Origin: CANDOC01 sp965261725
Lineage (GTDB): Bacteria > Pseudomonadota > Gammaproteobacteria > Pseudomonadales > Endozoicomonadaceae
NCBI GenBank assembly: GCA_965261725.1
Contig: CBDHDU010000044.1
Span: 434,001 to 498,000, forward strand
Reading direction: 5' to 3'
DNA: 64,000 nt
Shown here in pieces: positions 25,293-34,418 of this stretch. A program made the translations under genes and the position numbers. Each line of letters begins with the position of its first letter. Positions within the stretch are counted from its first letter, which is position 1. The notes beneath the pieces are model-generated. The model saw nothing but the letters and a program-made list of their open reading frames with translations, did no database searches and was not told where the DNA came from.

Positions 25293-25982
25293 ATGACCAA
25301 TAAAACGATTTTAATTGTGGATGATGAGCCGCCAATCCGGGAAATGATTGTAGTTGCGCTGGAGATGGCGGGATATCACTGTCTTGAAGCAGAAGATGCC
25401 AGACAGGCTCATGCTTTAATTGTGGACAGCAAGCCTGACCTGGTATTACTGGACTGGATGTTACCCGGTACCAGCGGACTGGAGCTGGCCCGACGTCTTA
25501 AGCGTGAAGATACAACACGTGATGTGCCGATTATCATGCTGACCGCCAAGGGTGAGGAAGATAACAAGATTCAGGGGCTGGAAACCGGCGCCGATGATTA
25601 CATTACCAAGCCGTTTTCTCCCCGTGAGCTGGTGGCCCGGCTGAAAGCTGTGCTACGTCGTACTGCCGGGCTGGAAGATCAGGGGCCGATTTGTATTGAA
25701 GGCTTAGAGCTTGACCCTGTGAGCCATCGTGTTTCCATCAATGGTGAAGCTGCATCGATGGGACCAACAGAATACCGCTTGCTGCAGTTTTTCATGACTC
25801 ATCAGGAACGGGCTTATACCCGGGGACAGTTGCTTGATCATGTGTGGGGCGGCAATGTGTATGTGGAAGAGAGAACCGTCGACGTGCATATCCGTCGCTT
25901 GCGTAAAGTATTGGGCTCACGCTATGAAAATATGGTGCAGACTGTCAGGGGCACGGGGTATCGGTTTTCAACCAGAGCATAA
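25293..25982 (+). CDS. phoB: Phosphate regulon response regulator PhoB
   Basis: A 229-residue OmpR-family regulator, the same length as E. coli PhoB. The receiver domain has the acidic pair in VDDEPPIREM, the phospho-acceptor aspartate in LVLLDWMLPGTSG, Thr in MLTAKGEE and Lys in DYITKPFSP. The C-terminal winged helix shows GPTEYRLLQFFM and YVEERTVDVHIRRLRKVL. ATG 25293, with GAGG upstream, is preferred over GTG 25287. It is paired with phoR 44 bases downstream. Confidence 0.96.
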   Translation: MTNKTILIVDDEPPIREMIVVALEMAGYHCLEAEDARQAHALIVDSKPDLVLLDWMLPGTSGLELARRLKREDTTRDVPIIMLTAKGEEDNKIQGLETGADDYITKPFSPRELVARLKAVLRRTAGLEDQGPICIEGLELDPVSHRVSINGEAASMGPTEYRLLQFFMTHQERAYTRGQLLDHVWGGNVYVEERTVDVHIRRLRKVLGSRYENMVQTVRGTGYRFSTRA

Positions 25983-26026
25983 TCAGGCATAAATAGCCTG
26001 AGATTAACTATAAACGGAGTTGCTTG

Positions 26027-27376
26027 GTGAAGGGGGACTGGAAAGCAGAACTGATTCAGCGAATGATCTTGCTGGTCGGTGGTTCTGCCTGCTTAGGCTG
26101 GTTAGTTGACGCACTCCCCTGGGGAATTGTTGCAGGGCTATCTATTTATTTGGGGTGGGTGCTTTGGCAGGCATCACGACTGGCAACCTGGCTGGAAGCA
26201 GGTGAAGATGTTGAGCCGCCGGAAGCTCATGGTTTTTGGGGGGAAGTGTTTGATGCGATTTATCGCCTGCAGCGGCGACATCACCGCTCGATGGATAAAC
26301 TTCAGGCTGTGATTGACCGGGTGAAAGATTCTACCGGCGCATTAAATGATGGCGTCATTTTACTTGATTCTCAGGGATGCCTTGAATGGTGGAACCGTTC
26401 TGCAGCAAGGCTACTTGGGCTTCGCCATGCCTATGATGTTGGGCAGGTTGTTACCAATTTAATCAGGGATCCCCGGTTCGTCGATTATTTCGAGCAATCC
26501 AAATATTCAGAACTACTTGAAATACCTTCGGCACTGAAAGAAAACTGCTTTCTGCAATTCAGCATCACCCTTTATGGTAAAGGCAATCGGTTATTACTGG
26601 TACGGGATGTGACCCGTCTCCATCAACTTGAAAGCATGCGTAAAGACTTTGTTGCCAATGTATCCCATGAGATGCGGACACCATTGACGGTTGTTGCGGG
26701 GTATATTGAAACTATGTCAGATACTTTGTTGGATAGTAATGACAGTGATCCAAGGTTACGTATGTGGCGTCGTGCATTAGGTCAAATGCAGGAGCAGTCG
26801 ACGCGTATGCAGAATCTGGTATCTGATTTATTGTTGCTTTCGAAGTTGGAAACAGCAAACCAGACGGCGGAGCATGCAAAAATAGATCTCGCCCTGCTAC
26901 TGAATAATATCGCTGATGATGCCCGCGCGTTGAGTGGTGATGAAAAACACGAAATAACGGTAAAGTGCGAACCGGATGTTTATTTATCTGGTAGCAGCCA
27001 TGAGTTACGCAGTGCATTTTCTAACCTGGTTTTTAATGCTATACGCTACACACCAGCTGAAGGCCTAATCAATATAAGCTGGTTTTCAGACCGAGATGGT
27101 GGTCACCTGGTCATTCAGGATACCGGTGAAGGTATTGAAGCTCAGCATATTCCCAGGCTGACAGAACGTTTTTATCGAGTAGATCGCAGCCGGAGCATTC
27201 GTACCGGGGGAACCGGGCTTGGTTTGGCGATTGTGAAATATGTCATGATCAGACACGACGCCAGATTGAGTATTAGCAGCCAGTTAGGTAAAGGCAGTCG
27301 ATTTAGCTGTCATTTCCCGGCGTCGAGACTTGCGGTGCAGGAAAATAACCCTGTCAGGATTTCAGCTTCAGGCTAA
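26027..27376 (+). CDS. phoR: Phosphate regulon sensor kinase PhoR
   Basis: A membrane-bound histidine kinase of about 449 residues. Two N-terminal hydrophobic helices (MILLVGGSACLGWLV; GIVAGLSIYLGWVLW) with almost no periplasmic loop are followed by a PAS domain (DGVILLDSQGCLEWWNRSAARLLG), the H-box FVANVSHEMRTPLTVVAGY, the N-box NLVFNAIRYTP, and G-boxes DTGEGIE and GTGLGLAIVKYV. The start is GTG 26027 (GGAG 7 bases upstream) or TTG 26024. It senses phosphate status through PstSCAB-PhoU, which are not in this window. Confidence 0.95.
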   Translation: MKGDWKAELIQRMILLVGGSACLGWLVDALPWGIVAGLSIYLGWVLWQASRLATWLEAGEDVEPPEAHGFWGEVFDAIYRLQRRHHRSMDKLQAVIDRVKDSTGALNDGVILLDSQGCLEWWNRSAARLLGLRHAYDVGQVVTNLIRDPRFVDYFEQSKYSELLEIPSALKENCFLQFSITLYGKGNRLLLVRDVTRLHQLESMRKDFVANVSHEMRTPLTVVAGYIETMSDTLLDSNDSDPRLRMWRRALGQMQEQSTRMQNLVSDLLLLSKLETANQTAEHAKIDLALLLNNIADDARALSGDEKHEITVKCEPDVYLSGSSHELRSAFSNLVFNAIRYTPAEGLINISWFSDRDGGHLVIQDTGEGIEAQHIPRLTERFYRVDRSRSIRTGGTGLGLAIVKYVMIRHDARLSISSQLGKGSRFSCHFPASRLAVQENNPVRISASG

Positions 27377-27403
27377 TCAAATAAGGAAGCTTTTGGGAGG
27401 GAT

Positions 27404-27435
27404 TTACGGAGATGATGGAAATATCATCTCCGTAA
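27404..27435. repeat. Perfect 13-bp hairpin between convergent phoR and the H-NS gene
   Basis: The arms TTACGGAGATGAT and ATCATCTCCGTAA (27404-27416, 27423-27435) enclose six bases. No U-tract follows on either strand, so it is a terminator-like or transcript-end structure of uncertain class. Confidence 0.5.
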
Positions 27436-27498
27436 TGCAGCAATTGAATAAAGCGTTTTATTCATTCGCAGCAGGATTCATTGAAACAGAGTTGTTTA

Positions 27499-27927
27499 TT
27501 ACTCGATTTCAGTGATAGCGCAATCGATACGCTTTTTACCAGTGCGGTTCAGGTAAGCCTGGAAATCGCGTGGCAGACGACCGGTGGTAGCACCGTCCCA
27601 AGTTTGGGTAGCACCGTCTTCAGTCTGGTATTCGAAGGTGTACTTCTGAATGTTACGCTTCTTGCGCTTGGCAGGAGCGTCAGCGACGGAACCCAGATCG
27701 TCCATAGCCAGACCTTTGGAAGCCATCAGCTGCTTGATTTCTTCAATGCTGGCCTGCTTTTCTTTACGACGAGCTTCTTCTTCAGCAGAAGCGTCTTTCT
27801 TTTCTTCCAGTACATCAGACATACGGGCAATCATGCGCTCCAGATCTTCAGCGTGAACATCTTTAAACAGCTGGCGGATGCGGGTTTTACTGCTCAGACG
27901 ATGAATGATTTCTTCAAAAATATTCAT
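27499..27927 (-). CDS. H-NS-family nucleoid protein
   Basis: A 142-residue H-NS-like protein. The N-terminal coiled-coil oligomerisation region (residues 1-75, rich in Glu/Lys: EDLERMIARMSDVLEEKK, SIEEIKQLMASKG) is joined to a basic linker (APAKRKKR). The C-terminal DNA-binding domain YTFEYQTEDGATQTWDGATTGRLPRDFQAYL carries the TWDG...GRLP hook equivalent to the AT-hook-like QGR loop of H-NS. Such proteins silence AT-rich, horizontally acquired genes. It is preceded by a long AT-rich upstream region, common for autoregulated H-NS genes. Confidence 0.85.
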   Translation of the reverse strand: MNIFEEIIHRLSSKTRIRQLFKDVHAEDLERMIARMSDVLEEKKDASAEEEARRKEKQASIEEIKQLMASKGLAMDDLGSVADAPAKRKKRNIQKYTFEYQTEDGATQTWDGATTGRLPRDFQAYLNRTGKKRIDCAITEIE

Positions 27928-28421
27928 AATTATAGCTACCTGAATAGGAGTGTTATTTATTAAGTGGTAATGATTGGGCAGACTGAAAACTGGGCAGGTA
28001 AAAAATCCAATCCATTATTCCAGCTACATACGCACTTTCTCGTAATGGTTAGGGTGGGAGCATACCGGATTTATAGCTGCTTTAACAAGTGATTTGAACT
28101 TAAATCAATAAAAAATAAGTCAGTTGAAGTGTAAGTAAAAAGGATTTGTTGTAAATCAATTGTTGTTTTCGTTGGGTTTGTAAAACTTATAAAGTTTGAT
28201 TGTTGGATTTTACTTATTTCATTGACCGGGTTTGATGTTTGTCTTTCTGCTTTCCGGGAAATAGAGCTGATTAGATTATGGCATATAACAACCATCCGTT
28301 ACTTGTATAAGCCATCAGTTCCAAACAGAAGACATTTGATATATGAATCGCATACAGAGGAAATGTACGAACATTTCCCCTTTATGCATATTTTAAGTCA
28401 GCAACTTGTGTCTTTTTGTGT
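27928..28421. other. AT-rich intergenic region upstream of the H-NS gene
   Basis: About 490 bp, strongly AT-rich, without a convincing coding frame. It contains the minus-strand promoter region of the H-NS-like gene and the 3' end of the spoVR gene. The composition is what H-NS proteins bind, so autoregulation is plausible. I see no RNA gene in it. Confidence 0.4.
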
Positions 28422-29936
28422 TTAACGTGATGAGGTGCCTTCAGGGTGTGGGCAACGTCTGGTTTTTTTTACATGACCTTCAGCATCAACTGACTCCATT
28501 ACAACATCAAAACGCCAGAGTCTGTGGATATGGCGCAGAATCTCTTCACTGCTGTCATCCAGAGGCCGTCCCTCATGCATGTAATGGCGCAGGGTCAGCG
28601 TTCTGTCACCTCGCACGTTAACGTTGTAAACCTGTATATTTGGATCCCTGTTGCCAATATTGTACTGGGCTGCCAGTGATTCACGGACTTCCCGGTACCC
28701 TGAGTCATCATGTATTGCGTTAACTTCAAGATAAGACTTTGCTTCATCATCCATGATATTGAACAGCCTTAGCTCTCTGATGACTTTCGGAGAGAGATAC
28801 TGAAGAATAAAACTTTCATCTTTAAAATTCTGCATTGCAAAATGGACAGTGTCCAGCCAATCCGTACCAGCAATATCAGGAAACCAGCGTTTATCTTCCT
28901 CTGTCGGGTTTTCACAAATACGCTTAATGTCGGTAAACATATTGAATCCCAAGGTATAGGGATTAATGCCGGAATAGTAAGGGCTGTCAAAAGGCGGCTG
29001 ATAGATAACATTGGCATGGGAATGCAGGAACTCCATCATGAAACCATCTGTTACTAAGCCTTCGTCATACATTGTGTGGAGCAGAGTATAATGCCAGAAG
29101 CTTGCCCAGCCTTCATTCATCACCTGTGTTTGTCGTTGTGGATAAAAGTATTGGGCGACTTTACGAACAATGCGAATTAATTCCCGCTGCCAGGTTTCCA
29201 GCAGAGGGGCATTTTTTTCAAAAAAGTACAGCAGGTTTTCTTCCGGGTCTTTCGGGAAGCGCTCTTCGCTTTTCTTTTCTGCAGTGTTTTCCTGTTTGGG
29301 TATTGTTGACCAGATATCGTTCAGAGTCCGTTGAATATATTCAGCACGTTCATCCTGACGCTCTTTTTCTTCCGCAGCAGAAACAGGGCGAGGTCTTTTG
29401 TAACGGTTTACGCCCTGATTCATTAATGAATGGCAGGCATCAAGTATATCTTCAACAGCATCAATACCGTATTTTTCTTCACATTGATTAATGTAGCTTT
29501 TGGCAAACAGCAGATAATCAATAATGGAATCAGCATCGGTCCAGGCGCGAAACAGATAATTGCCTTTAAAAAAGGAATTATGACCATAGCAGGCATGAGC
29601 TAACACCAAAGCCTGCATGGTCATGGTGTTTTCTTCCATCAGGTAAGCAATGCAGGGGTTGGAATTAATTACAATTTCATATGCCAGCCCCATTTGCCCA
29701 CGCTGATAGCTCTGCTGGTTGCTTAGGAAATGCTTACCGAAGCTCCAGTGGTTATACATCAGCGGCATACCTGTAGATGCATACGCATCAAGCATTTGTT
29801 CTGAGCTGATGACTTCGATCTGATTGGGATAAGTATCGAGCCTGTAACCATCCGCAATACGTGCCAGTTCCCGGTCGTATTCGTCAACCAGATCAAATGT
29901 CCATTCGGAGCCTGTAGAAAGCGGTTCCCTGCTCAT
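28422..29936 (-). CDS. ycgB: SpoVR-family protein (YcgB)
   Basis: A 504-residue SpoVR-family protein of unknown biochemical activity. Characteristic blocks are WTFDLVDEYDRELARIADGY, the YNHWSFGKHF segment, EIVINSNPCIAYLMEENTM, ACYGHNSFFKGNYLF (His-containing) and MNEGWASFWHYTLLH, whose His/Glu arrangement recalls metal-binding sites. YcgB-type proteins are under stationary-phase/RpoS control and cluster with YeaG and YeaH. It is the last gene of the four-gene minus-strand operon here, 24 bases after the lipoprotein gene. Confidence 0.92.
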   Translation of the reverse strand: MSREPLSTGSEWTFDLVDEYDRELARIADGYRLDTYPNQIEVISSEQMLDAYASTGMPLMYNHWSFGKHFLSNQQSYQRGQMGLAYEIVINSNPCIAYLMEENTMTMQALVLAHACYGHNSFFKGNYLFRAWTDADSIIDYLLFAKSYINQCEEKYGIDAVEDILDACHSLMNQGVNRYKRPRPVSAAEEKERQDERAEYIQRTLNDIWSTIPKQENTAEKKSEERFPKDPEENLLYFFEKNAPLLETWQRELIRIVRKVAQYFYPQRQTQVMNEGWASFWHYTLLHTMYDEGLVTDGFMMEFLHSHANVIYQPPFDSPYYSGINPYTLGFNMFTDIKRICENPTEEDKRWFPDIAGTDWLDTVHFAMQNFKDESFILQYLSPKVIRELRLFNIMDDEAKSYLEVNAIHDDSGYREVRESLAAQYNIGNRDPNIQVYNVNVRGDRTLTLRHYMHEGRPLDDSSEEILRHIHRLWRFDVVMESVDAEGHVKKTRRCPHPEGTSSR

Positions 29937-29960
29937 ATGCGTTCACTCGTACTGTTATGT

Positions 29961-30605
29961 TTATTGGATTGACGAGAAATCGGTGATATCCAGTGGCGGC
30001 TCTTCAGTGGCTTCTCCGGATGTCATTCCTGTACAGATAAAGCGGCAGTAGCTGCCATCACCCAAGTGCTCTGATCCTTCGGTTCCCGGCAAGTGGATTG
30101 GGAAATCCATGTAAAGTGTACCTGGCTGACCTTCATTAAAGGCCGCAGGGCTGCACCCGCGAGTATTACTGAACCCTTCGACCCTGCACGAAGCATATTC
30201 CTGTTCTAGTGGCAGAGAAAACGTAAAGCCGGGCTTACCAGCCTGCCGCATCAATAGAGGTGATTGTGTCGGATCGCCGGTGTTGTGACGGTTATTAAAA
30301 GGAGCCAGCTGAGGGTAATAGTAAGTCTGTTGTATAAGTGAAGAACCATTAACACCGCAGCTGATTTCTATCACTGGTTGCGCCAATGGACGCTTATTCA
30401 TGACTTGCTGAATAAACGTCGTGCACTCAAGGCTGAGGGTTGTCGTTTTTTGCTCCGGCGACTCTGCTTCAGGCGCTGCTGAGCATGTCAGCAGCGCCAT
30501 GCAGAGTAGCAGAGGCATGAATGGAAACCGCTGACTATTAACATCTGCCGAATCTCTTGGCTGAGTCTCAGTGATCGTGTTAGTGGCCTGTTCCATTTCC
30601 CGCAT
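29961..30605 (-). CDS. Predicted lipoprotein inserted in the yeaGH-spoVR operon
   Basis: A protein of about 214 residues. A polar N-terminal stretch precedes a hydrophobic core FPFMPLLLCMALLTCSAAPEAES with a lipobox-like LLTC, so it is probably a lipoprotein or exported protein. The mature part holds scattered cysteines (LECTTFI, EISCGVNGS, ASCRVEG, RGCSPAAF, YCRFICTGM), an even set compatible with disulfides. The start is ATG 30605, or 30596; the frame continues open into yeaH. It begins 7 bases after the yeaH stop, so it is translationally linked. I do not recognise the family. Confidence 0.6.
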   Translation of the reverse strand: MREMEQATNTITETQPRDSADVNSQRFPFMPLLLCMALLTCSAAPEAESPEQKTTTLSLECTTFIQQVMNKRPLAQPVIEISCGVNGSSLIQQTYYYPQLAPFNNRHNTGDPTQSPLLMRQAGKPGFTFSLPLEQEYASCRVEGFSNTRGCSPAAFNEGQPGTLYMDFPIHLPGTEGSEHLGDGSYCRFICTGMTSGEATEEPPLDITDFSSIQ

Positions 30606-30612
30606 TCCGCGT

Positions 30613-31899
30613 TCAGTTGGCGTTTGCTGTTTTCTTTTCAAACAGCTCCCTGAAAACCGGATAGATATCATTGGCAGACTTTATCTGCTGCATGGCAAAT
30701 CCATCCGGGTGTTCATCCTGTACTGATTCGTACTCTCTCCACAGGTTCTGATGCTGCCGGTCGGTGATTTCAACATAAGCGAAATACTGAACCAGAGGCA
30801 TCAGTTTTTTGCTGAGTATTTTGCTGCAGACGCTGGAATCGCCTTCCCAGTTATCACCGTCTGAAGCCTGGGCGACATAGATATTCCAGTCTTTGGGCGA
30901 ATAGCGGTTAGTAATGGTTTCGTGGGTTAGCTCCAGCGCACTCGAAACAATGGTTCCCCCGGTTTCCCGGGAATAAAAGAAATCATCCTCATCCACTTCT
31001 TTGGCGGCGGTATGGTGCCGGATAAAGACGACTTCAATTTCCTTATAGTTTCGCTGCAGAAACAGATAGAGCAGAATAAAGAAGCGCTTTGCCATATCCT
31101 TGATTTCCTGCGTCATGGAGCCGGATACATCCATCACGCAGAACATCACTGCCTTGTTGCTGGGGCTTGGCACTTTGACGTAGTTATTATATTTCAGGTC
31201 AAACTCGTCAATAAAAGGCAGTCGTTTGAGTTTGTCATTCAGCTCCCGAATCCGGTCACGCAGCTCCTGAGCCCTTTCTTCATCAATATCTTCCGGGCTG
31301 ACTTCCATTTCCCGCAGTTCACGTTTCAGTTGCCTGATTTCACGCCGGTCTTTGCCGGATAAAGCAATCCGGCGGGCATGGGCACTGCGAAGAGAGCGCA
31401 CAATATTCAGGCGGTCAGGCGAGCCGTCAGTGGTGTAACCCGCCTGCCGCATGGTGAATTCCTGTGCGTCCATCATTTGCTTGCGCACCAGGTTAGGCAA
31501 TTCGAGGTCATCAAACATGTATTCCAGAAATTCATCATGGTTGATTTGAAACGTGAACTCATCCATGCCATCGCCGCTATTGCTCGCCTGACCTGAACCC
31601 GAGCCACCCTGGCCGCCACCACCGGGCGGGCGCTTAATGCGATCGCCTTTTATGAAATCCTTATTGCCGGGGTGAACGTGTTCAAACTTACCGCCCTGAC
31701 CATGGCGGAATACCGGTTCGGTAAGGTCTTTACTGGGGATAGTGACTTCACTGCCGCTTTCTACATCAGTAATACTGCGACCATTAACGGCTTCGGAAAC
31801 GGCTTTCTTGATATGTTTGCGATAGCGCTGCAGAAAGCGCTGGCGGTTGACCGTGCTTTTATTCTTACCGTTCAGTCGGCGGTCAATAATAATGCTCAT
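30613..31899 (-). CDS. yeaH: YeaH/YhbH family (DUF444) VWA-like protein
   Basis: A 428-residue DUF444 protein. The N-terminus MSIIIDRRLNGKNKSTVNRQ is strongly conserved in the family. A glycine-rich linker (PPGGGGQGGSGSGQ) follows, then a von Willebrand A-like fold: VMFCVMDVSGSMTQEIKDMAKRFF is a MIDAS-like DxSGS motif, with T in GGTIVSSALE and SDGDNW as further elements. It acts with the kinase YeaG in stress and starvation adaptation. It follows yeaG after a 142-base gap that contains a hairpin. Confidence 0.93.
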   Translation of the reverse strand: MSIIIDRRLNGKNKSTVNRQRFLQRYRKHIKKAVSEAVNGRSITDVESGSEVTIPSKDLTEPVFRHGQGGKFEHVHPGNKDFIKGDRIKRPPGGGGQGGSGSGQASNSGDGMDEFTFQINHDEFLEYMFDDLELPNLVRKQMMDAQEFTMRQAGYTTDGSPDRLNIVRSLRSAHARRIALSGKDRREIRQLKRELREMEVSPEDIDEERAQELRDRIRELNDKLKRLPFIDEFDLKYNNYVKVPSPSNKAVMFCVMDVSGSMTQEIKDMAKRFFILLYLFLQRNYKEIEVVFIRHHTAAKEVDEDDFFYSRETGGTIVSSALELTHETITNRYSPKDWNIYVAQASDGDNWEGDSSVCSKILSKKLMPLVQYFAYVEITDRQHQNLWREYESVQDEHPDGFAMQQIKSANDIYPVFRELFEKKTANAN

Positions 31900-31981
31900 A
31901 CAACTGTCCCTCGCTGTATATATTGCTTTTGCTGCCGCAGTAAGGCTCTATCGCATGATACGGCGGTGCTCTGAAAAGACG

Positions 31982-32016
31982 CAGCGTCCGGCGCGTGATC
32001 CCTGCGGCGGACGCTG
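31982..32016 (-). repeat. Intercistronic hairpin between yeaG and yeaH
   Basis: Arms CAGCGTCCG and CGGACGCTG (31982-31990, 32008-32016), a 9-bp GC-rich stem, lie in the 142-base gap. There is no U-tract. It may stabilise or attenuate the transcript. Confidence 0.5.
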
Positions 32017-32041
32017 TGAGCAGGGCTGTTAATGATTCCTG

Positions 32042-33964
32042 TTACTGTGACTTACGCACCCGGATATACCACTCGGACAGCAGGCGAACCTGCTTCTCGG
32101 TATAACCGCGCTCCATCATTCTTTCTACAAACTCGTTATGCTTGCGCTGATCTTCATTGCTGCCTTTGGCATTGAATGAGATGACCGGCAACAGATCTTC
32201 AGTATTTGAGAACATCTTCTTCTCTATTACCGTACGCATTTTTTCATAACTGAGCCAGCTTGGATTTTTGCCGTTGTAATTAGCGCGGGCACGCAGCACA
32301 AAGTTAACCACTTCGTTTCGGAAGTCTTTAGGGTTAGCGATGCTGGCTGATTTTTCGATTTTCTCCAGCTCATCGTTGATGGCGACCCGATCGAGGATAT
32401 CGCCCGTTTCCGGATCACGGTATTCCTGATCCTGAATCCAGAAATCGGCGTAAGTGATATAACGGTCGAAGATGTTCTGACCATATTCACTGTAGGATTC
32501 AAGATAAGCGGTCTGGATTTCTTTACCGATAAACTCGATGTACTTAGGCGCCAGAAATTCTTTTACAAAGCGCAGGTAACGTTCATGGGTATCTTGCGGG
32601 AACTGGTGCTGCTCGATTTCTTTCTCCAGTACATACAACATATGAACAGGGTTGGCAGCCACTTCGCTGGGATCAAAGTTGAAAACTTTGGACAGAATCT
32701 TGAAAGCAAAGCGGGTCGAAAGACCTTCCATACCTTCATCTACGCCGGCACTGTCTTTATATTCCTGAAGCGGTTTGGCCTGAGGGTCCGTGTCTTTCAG
32801 GCTCTCACCATCATAAACCCGCATTTTTGAGAAAATATTTGAATTTTCAGGTTCCTTAATACGGGAAAGCGTGGTGAACTGCGCCAGCATCTTAAGCGTG
32901 TCCGGTGCACAGGGGGCATCGCGCAGTGAGCTGTTCGCCAACAGTTTCTCATAGATTTTGACTTCTTCACTGACCCGGGTGCAGTAAGGTACTTTGACAA
33001 TGTTTACCCGGTCGATAAACGCTTCGTTGGTTTTGTTGTTTCTGAAGGTCTGCCACTCGGATTCGTTGGAGTGTGCCAGAATGATGCCATCAAAAGGAAT
33101 TGCACCCATGCCTTCAGTGCTGTTGTAGTTACCTTCCTGTGTAGCGGTCAGTAGTGGATGCAGTACTTTGATGGGGGCTTTGAACATTTCCACAAACTCC
33201 ATCATCCCCTGGTTGGCATTACAGAGGGCGCCGGAGAAACTGTAGGCATCAGGGTCATCCTGAGAAAATTCTTCCAGTTGACGAATATCCACCTTACCGA
33301 CAAGGCTCGATATATCCTGATTGTTCTCATCACCCGGTTCGGTTTTAGCGATGGCAATCTGGTTGAGAATACTTGGGTAAAGTTTCACTACTTTAAACTT
33401 CGTTATGTCACCGCCGAATTCATTCAACCGCTTTACTGCCCAGGGAGACATGATGCCCCGGAGATAACGGTTTGGAATGCCATACTCTTCTTTCAGGATG
33501 TCTGAATCTTCTGTTGGATTGAATAATCCCAAGGGTGACTCATAAACAGGTGAGCCTTTAATCGCATAAAACGGAACTATCTCCATCAAGGCTTTCAAAC
33601 GCTCTGCCAGAGAGGATTTACCGCCACCAACAGGCCCCAGAAGGTAAAGAATTTGCTTCTTTTCTTCCAAACCCTGAGCGGCATGTTTGAAATAGGAAAC
33701 GATCTGCTCGATCGCTTCTTCCATGCCATAAAATTCAGCGAAAGCAGGGTACCGCTTGATCAGTTTATTAGAGAAAATCCGGCTTAAGCGAGAGTCGCGA
33801 GATGTCTCAACCATCTCTGGTTCGCCGATGGCAGAGAGCAGACGCTCCGCCGCATTAGCGTAGCTGGTTGGGTCTTCCTTACAACGTTGCAGGTATTCCT
33901 GCAGAGTCAGCTCTTCCTGTTGTACGGCCTGGTAACGTGCCTGAAACTTGTTGAATATGTCCAT
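32042..33964 (-). CDS. yeaG: PrkA-family serine protein kinase YeaG
   Basis: A 640-residue PrkA protein: an N-terminal AAA-type domain with Walker A LLGPVGGGKSSLAERL (about residue 110) and a C-terminal kinase-like region. Typical segments are FNKFQARYQAVQQEELTLQEYL, KGSPVYESPLGLF, YLRGIMSPWAVKRLNEFGGD and EGNYNSTEGMGAIPFDGIILAHSNE. YeaG works with YeaH in sustained nitrogen starvation and stationary phase. First gene of yeaG-yeaH-lipoprotein-spoVR, with a long structured leader. Confidence 0.95.
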   Translation of the reverse strand: MDIFNKFQARYQAVQQEELTLQEYLQRCKEDPTSYANAAERLLSAIGEPEMVETSRDSRLSRIFSNKLIKRYPAFAEFYGMEEAIEQIVSYFKHAAQGLEEKKQILYLLGPVGGGKSSLAERLKALMEIVPFYAIKGSPVYESPLGLFNPTEDSDILKEEYGIPNRYLRGIMSPWAVKRLNEFGGDITKFKVVKLYPSILNQIAIAKTEPGDENNQDISSLVGKVDIRQLEEFSQDDPDAYSFSGALCNANQGMMEFVEMFKAPIKVLHPLLTATQEGNYNSTEGMGAIPFDGIILAHSNESEWQTFRNNKTNEAFIDRVNIVKVPYCTRVSEEVKIYEKLLANSSLRDAPCAPDTLKMLAQFTTLSRIKEPENSNIFSKMRVYDGESLKDTDPQAKPLQEYKDSAGVDEGMEGLSTRFAFKILSKVFNFDPSEVAANPVHMLYVLEKEIEQHQFPQDTHERYLRFVKEFLAPKYIEFIGKEIQTAYLESYSEYGQNIFDRYITYADFWIQDQEYRDPETGDILDRVAINDELEKIEKSASIANPKDFRNEVVNFVLRARANYNGKNPSWLSYEKMRTVIEKKMFSNTEDLLPVISFNAKGSNEDQRKHNEFVERMMERGYTEKQVRLLSEWYIRVRKSQ

Positions 33965-34379
33965 ATCGTACCTGCCCCTGTGGTTCGATTAAGCCTGCGA
34001 GTGGTTTGTTATTCCACAGCTCGACGGCAAAACTACAGAGCTGCTTAAGTGCCCTGTTCGGGCACTTATCAACAGATTTTTCGGGCGCTAGTCGCCGGGA
34101 AGAAATCTGCTGCGTCCTTGTAAGCAGCCGGGGATGAAAGCCCCGGGTGTAAACAGCCGGTATGTCTTTTGATCCGGAGTCTCTTGTTATTATTTTTTTC
34201 AGCGCTGAAAAAGGTAACCGATGATGCAGGTAAAGCGCTGTTGAAAAAATTGACACTTACCTGATTCTTGAATTTTTTAAGGCATAGTGCAACCTAAAAG
34301 GCCACACAAATGATGAATTCTTTTCCCTGATACGTTTTTGTGTCAGTGCACTTTCAAACACTGTGCAGCAACAGGTGGG
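33965..34379 (-). promoter_or_regulatory. Long leader/promoter region of yeaG with stem-loops
   Basis: About 415 bp without a gene. On the minus strand the part nearest yeaG can fold: AAGTGCCC/GGGCACTT (34047-34054 with 34060-34067) and CAGATTT/AAATCTG (34073-34079 with 34103-34109), the latter with inner GC pairing. No convincing sigma-54 site was found; stationary-phase control is expected from the family. Confidence 0.4.
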
Positions 34380-34418
34380 CACCCTGAAGCAGGGCAATCT
34401 CATTTGACATAACCCGCT

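Noticed and set aside
28071..28295. A 74-codon frame in the AT-rich gap before the H-NS gene
   Set aside because: Low-complexity AT-rich translation with no ribosome site or similarity; the gap looks regulatory.
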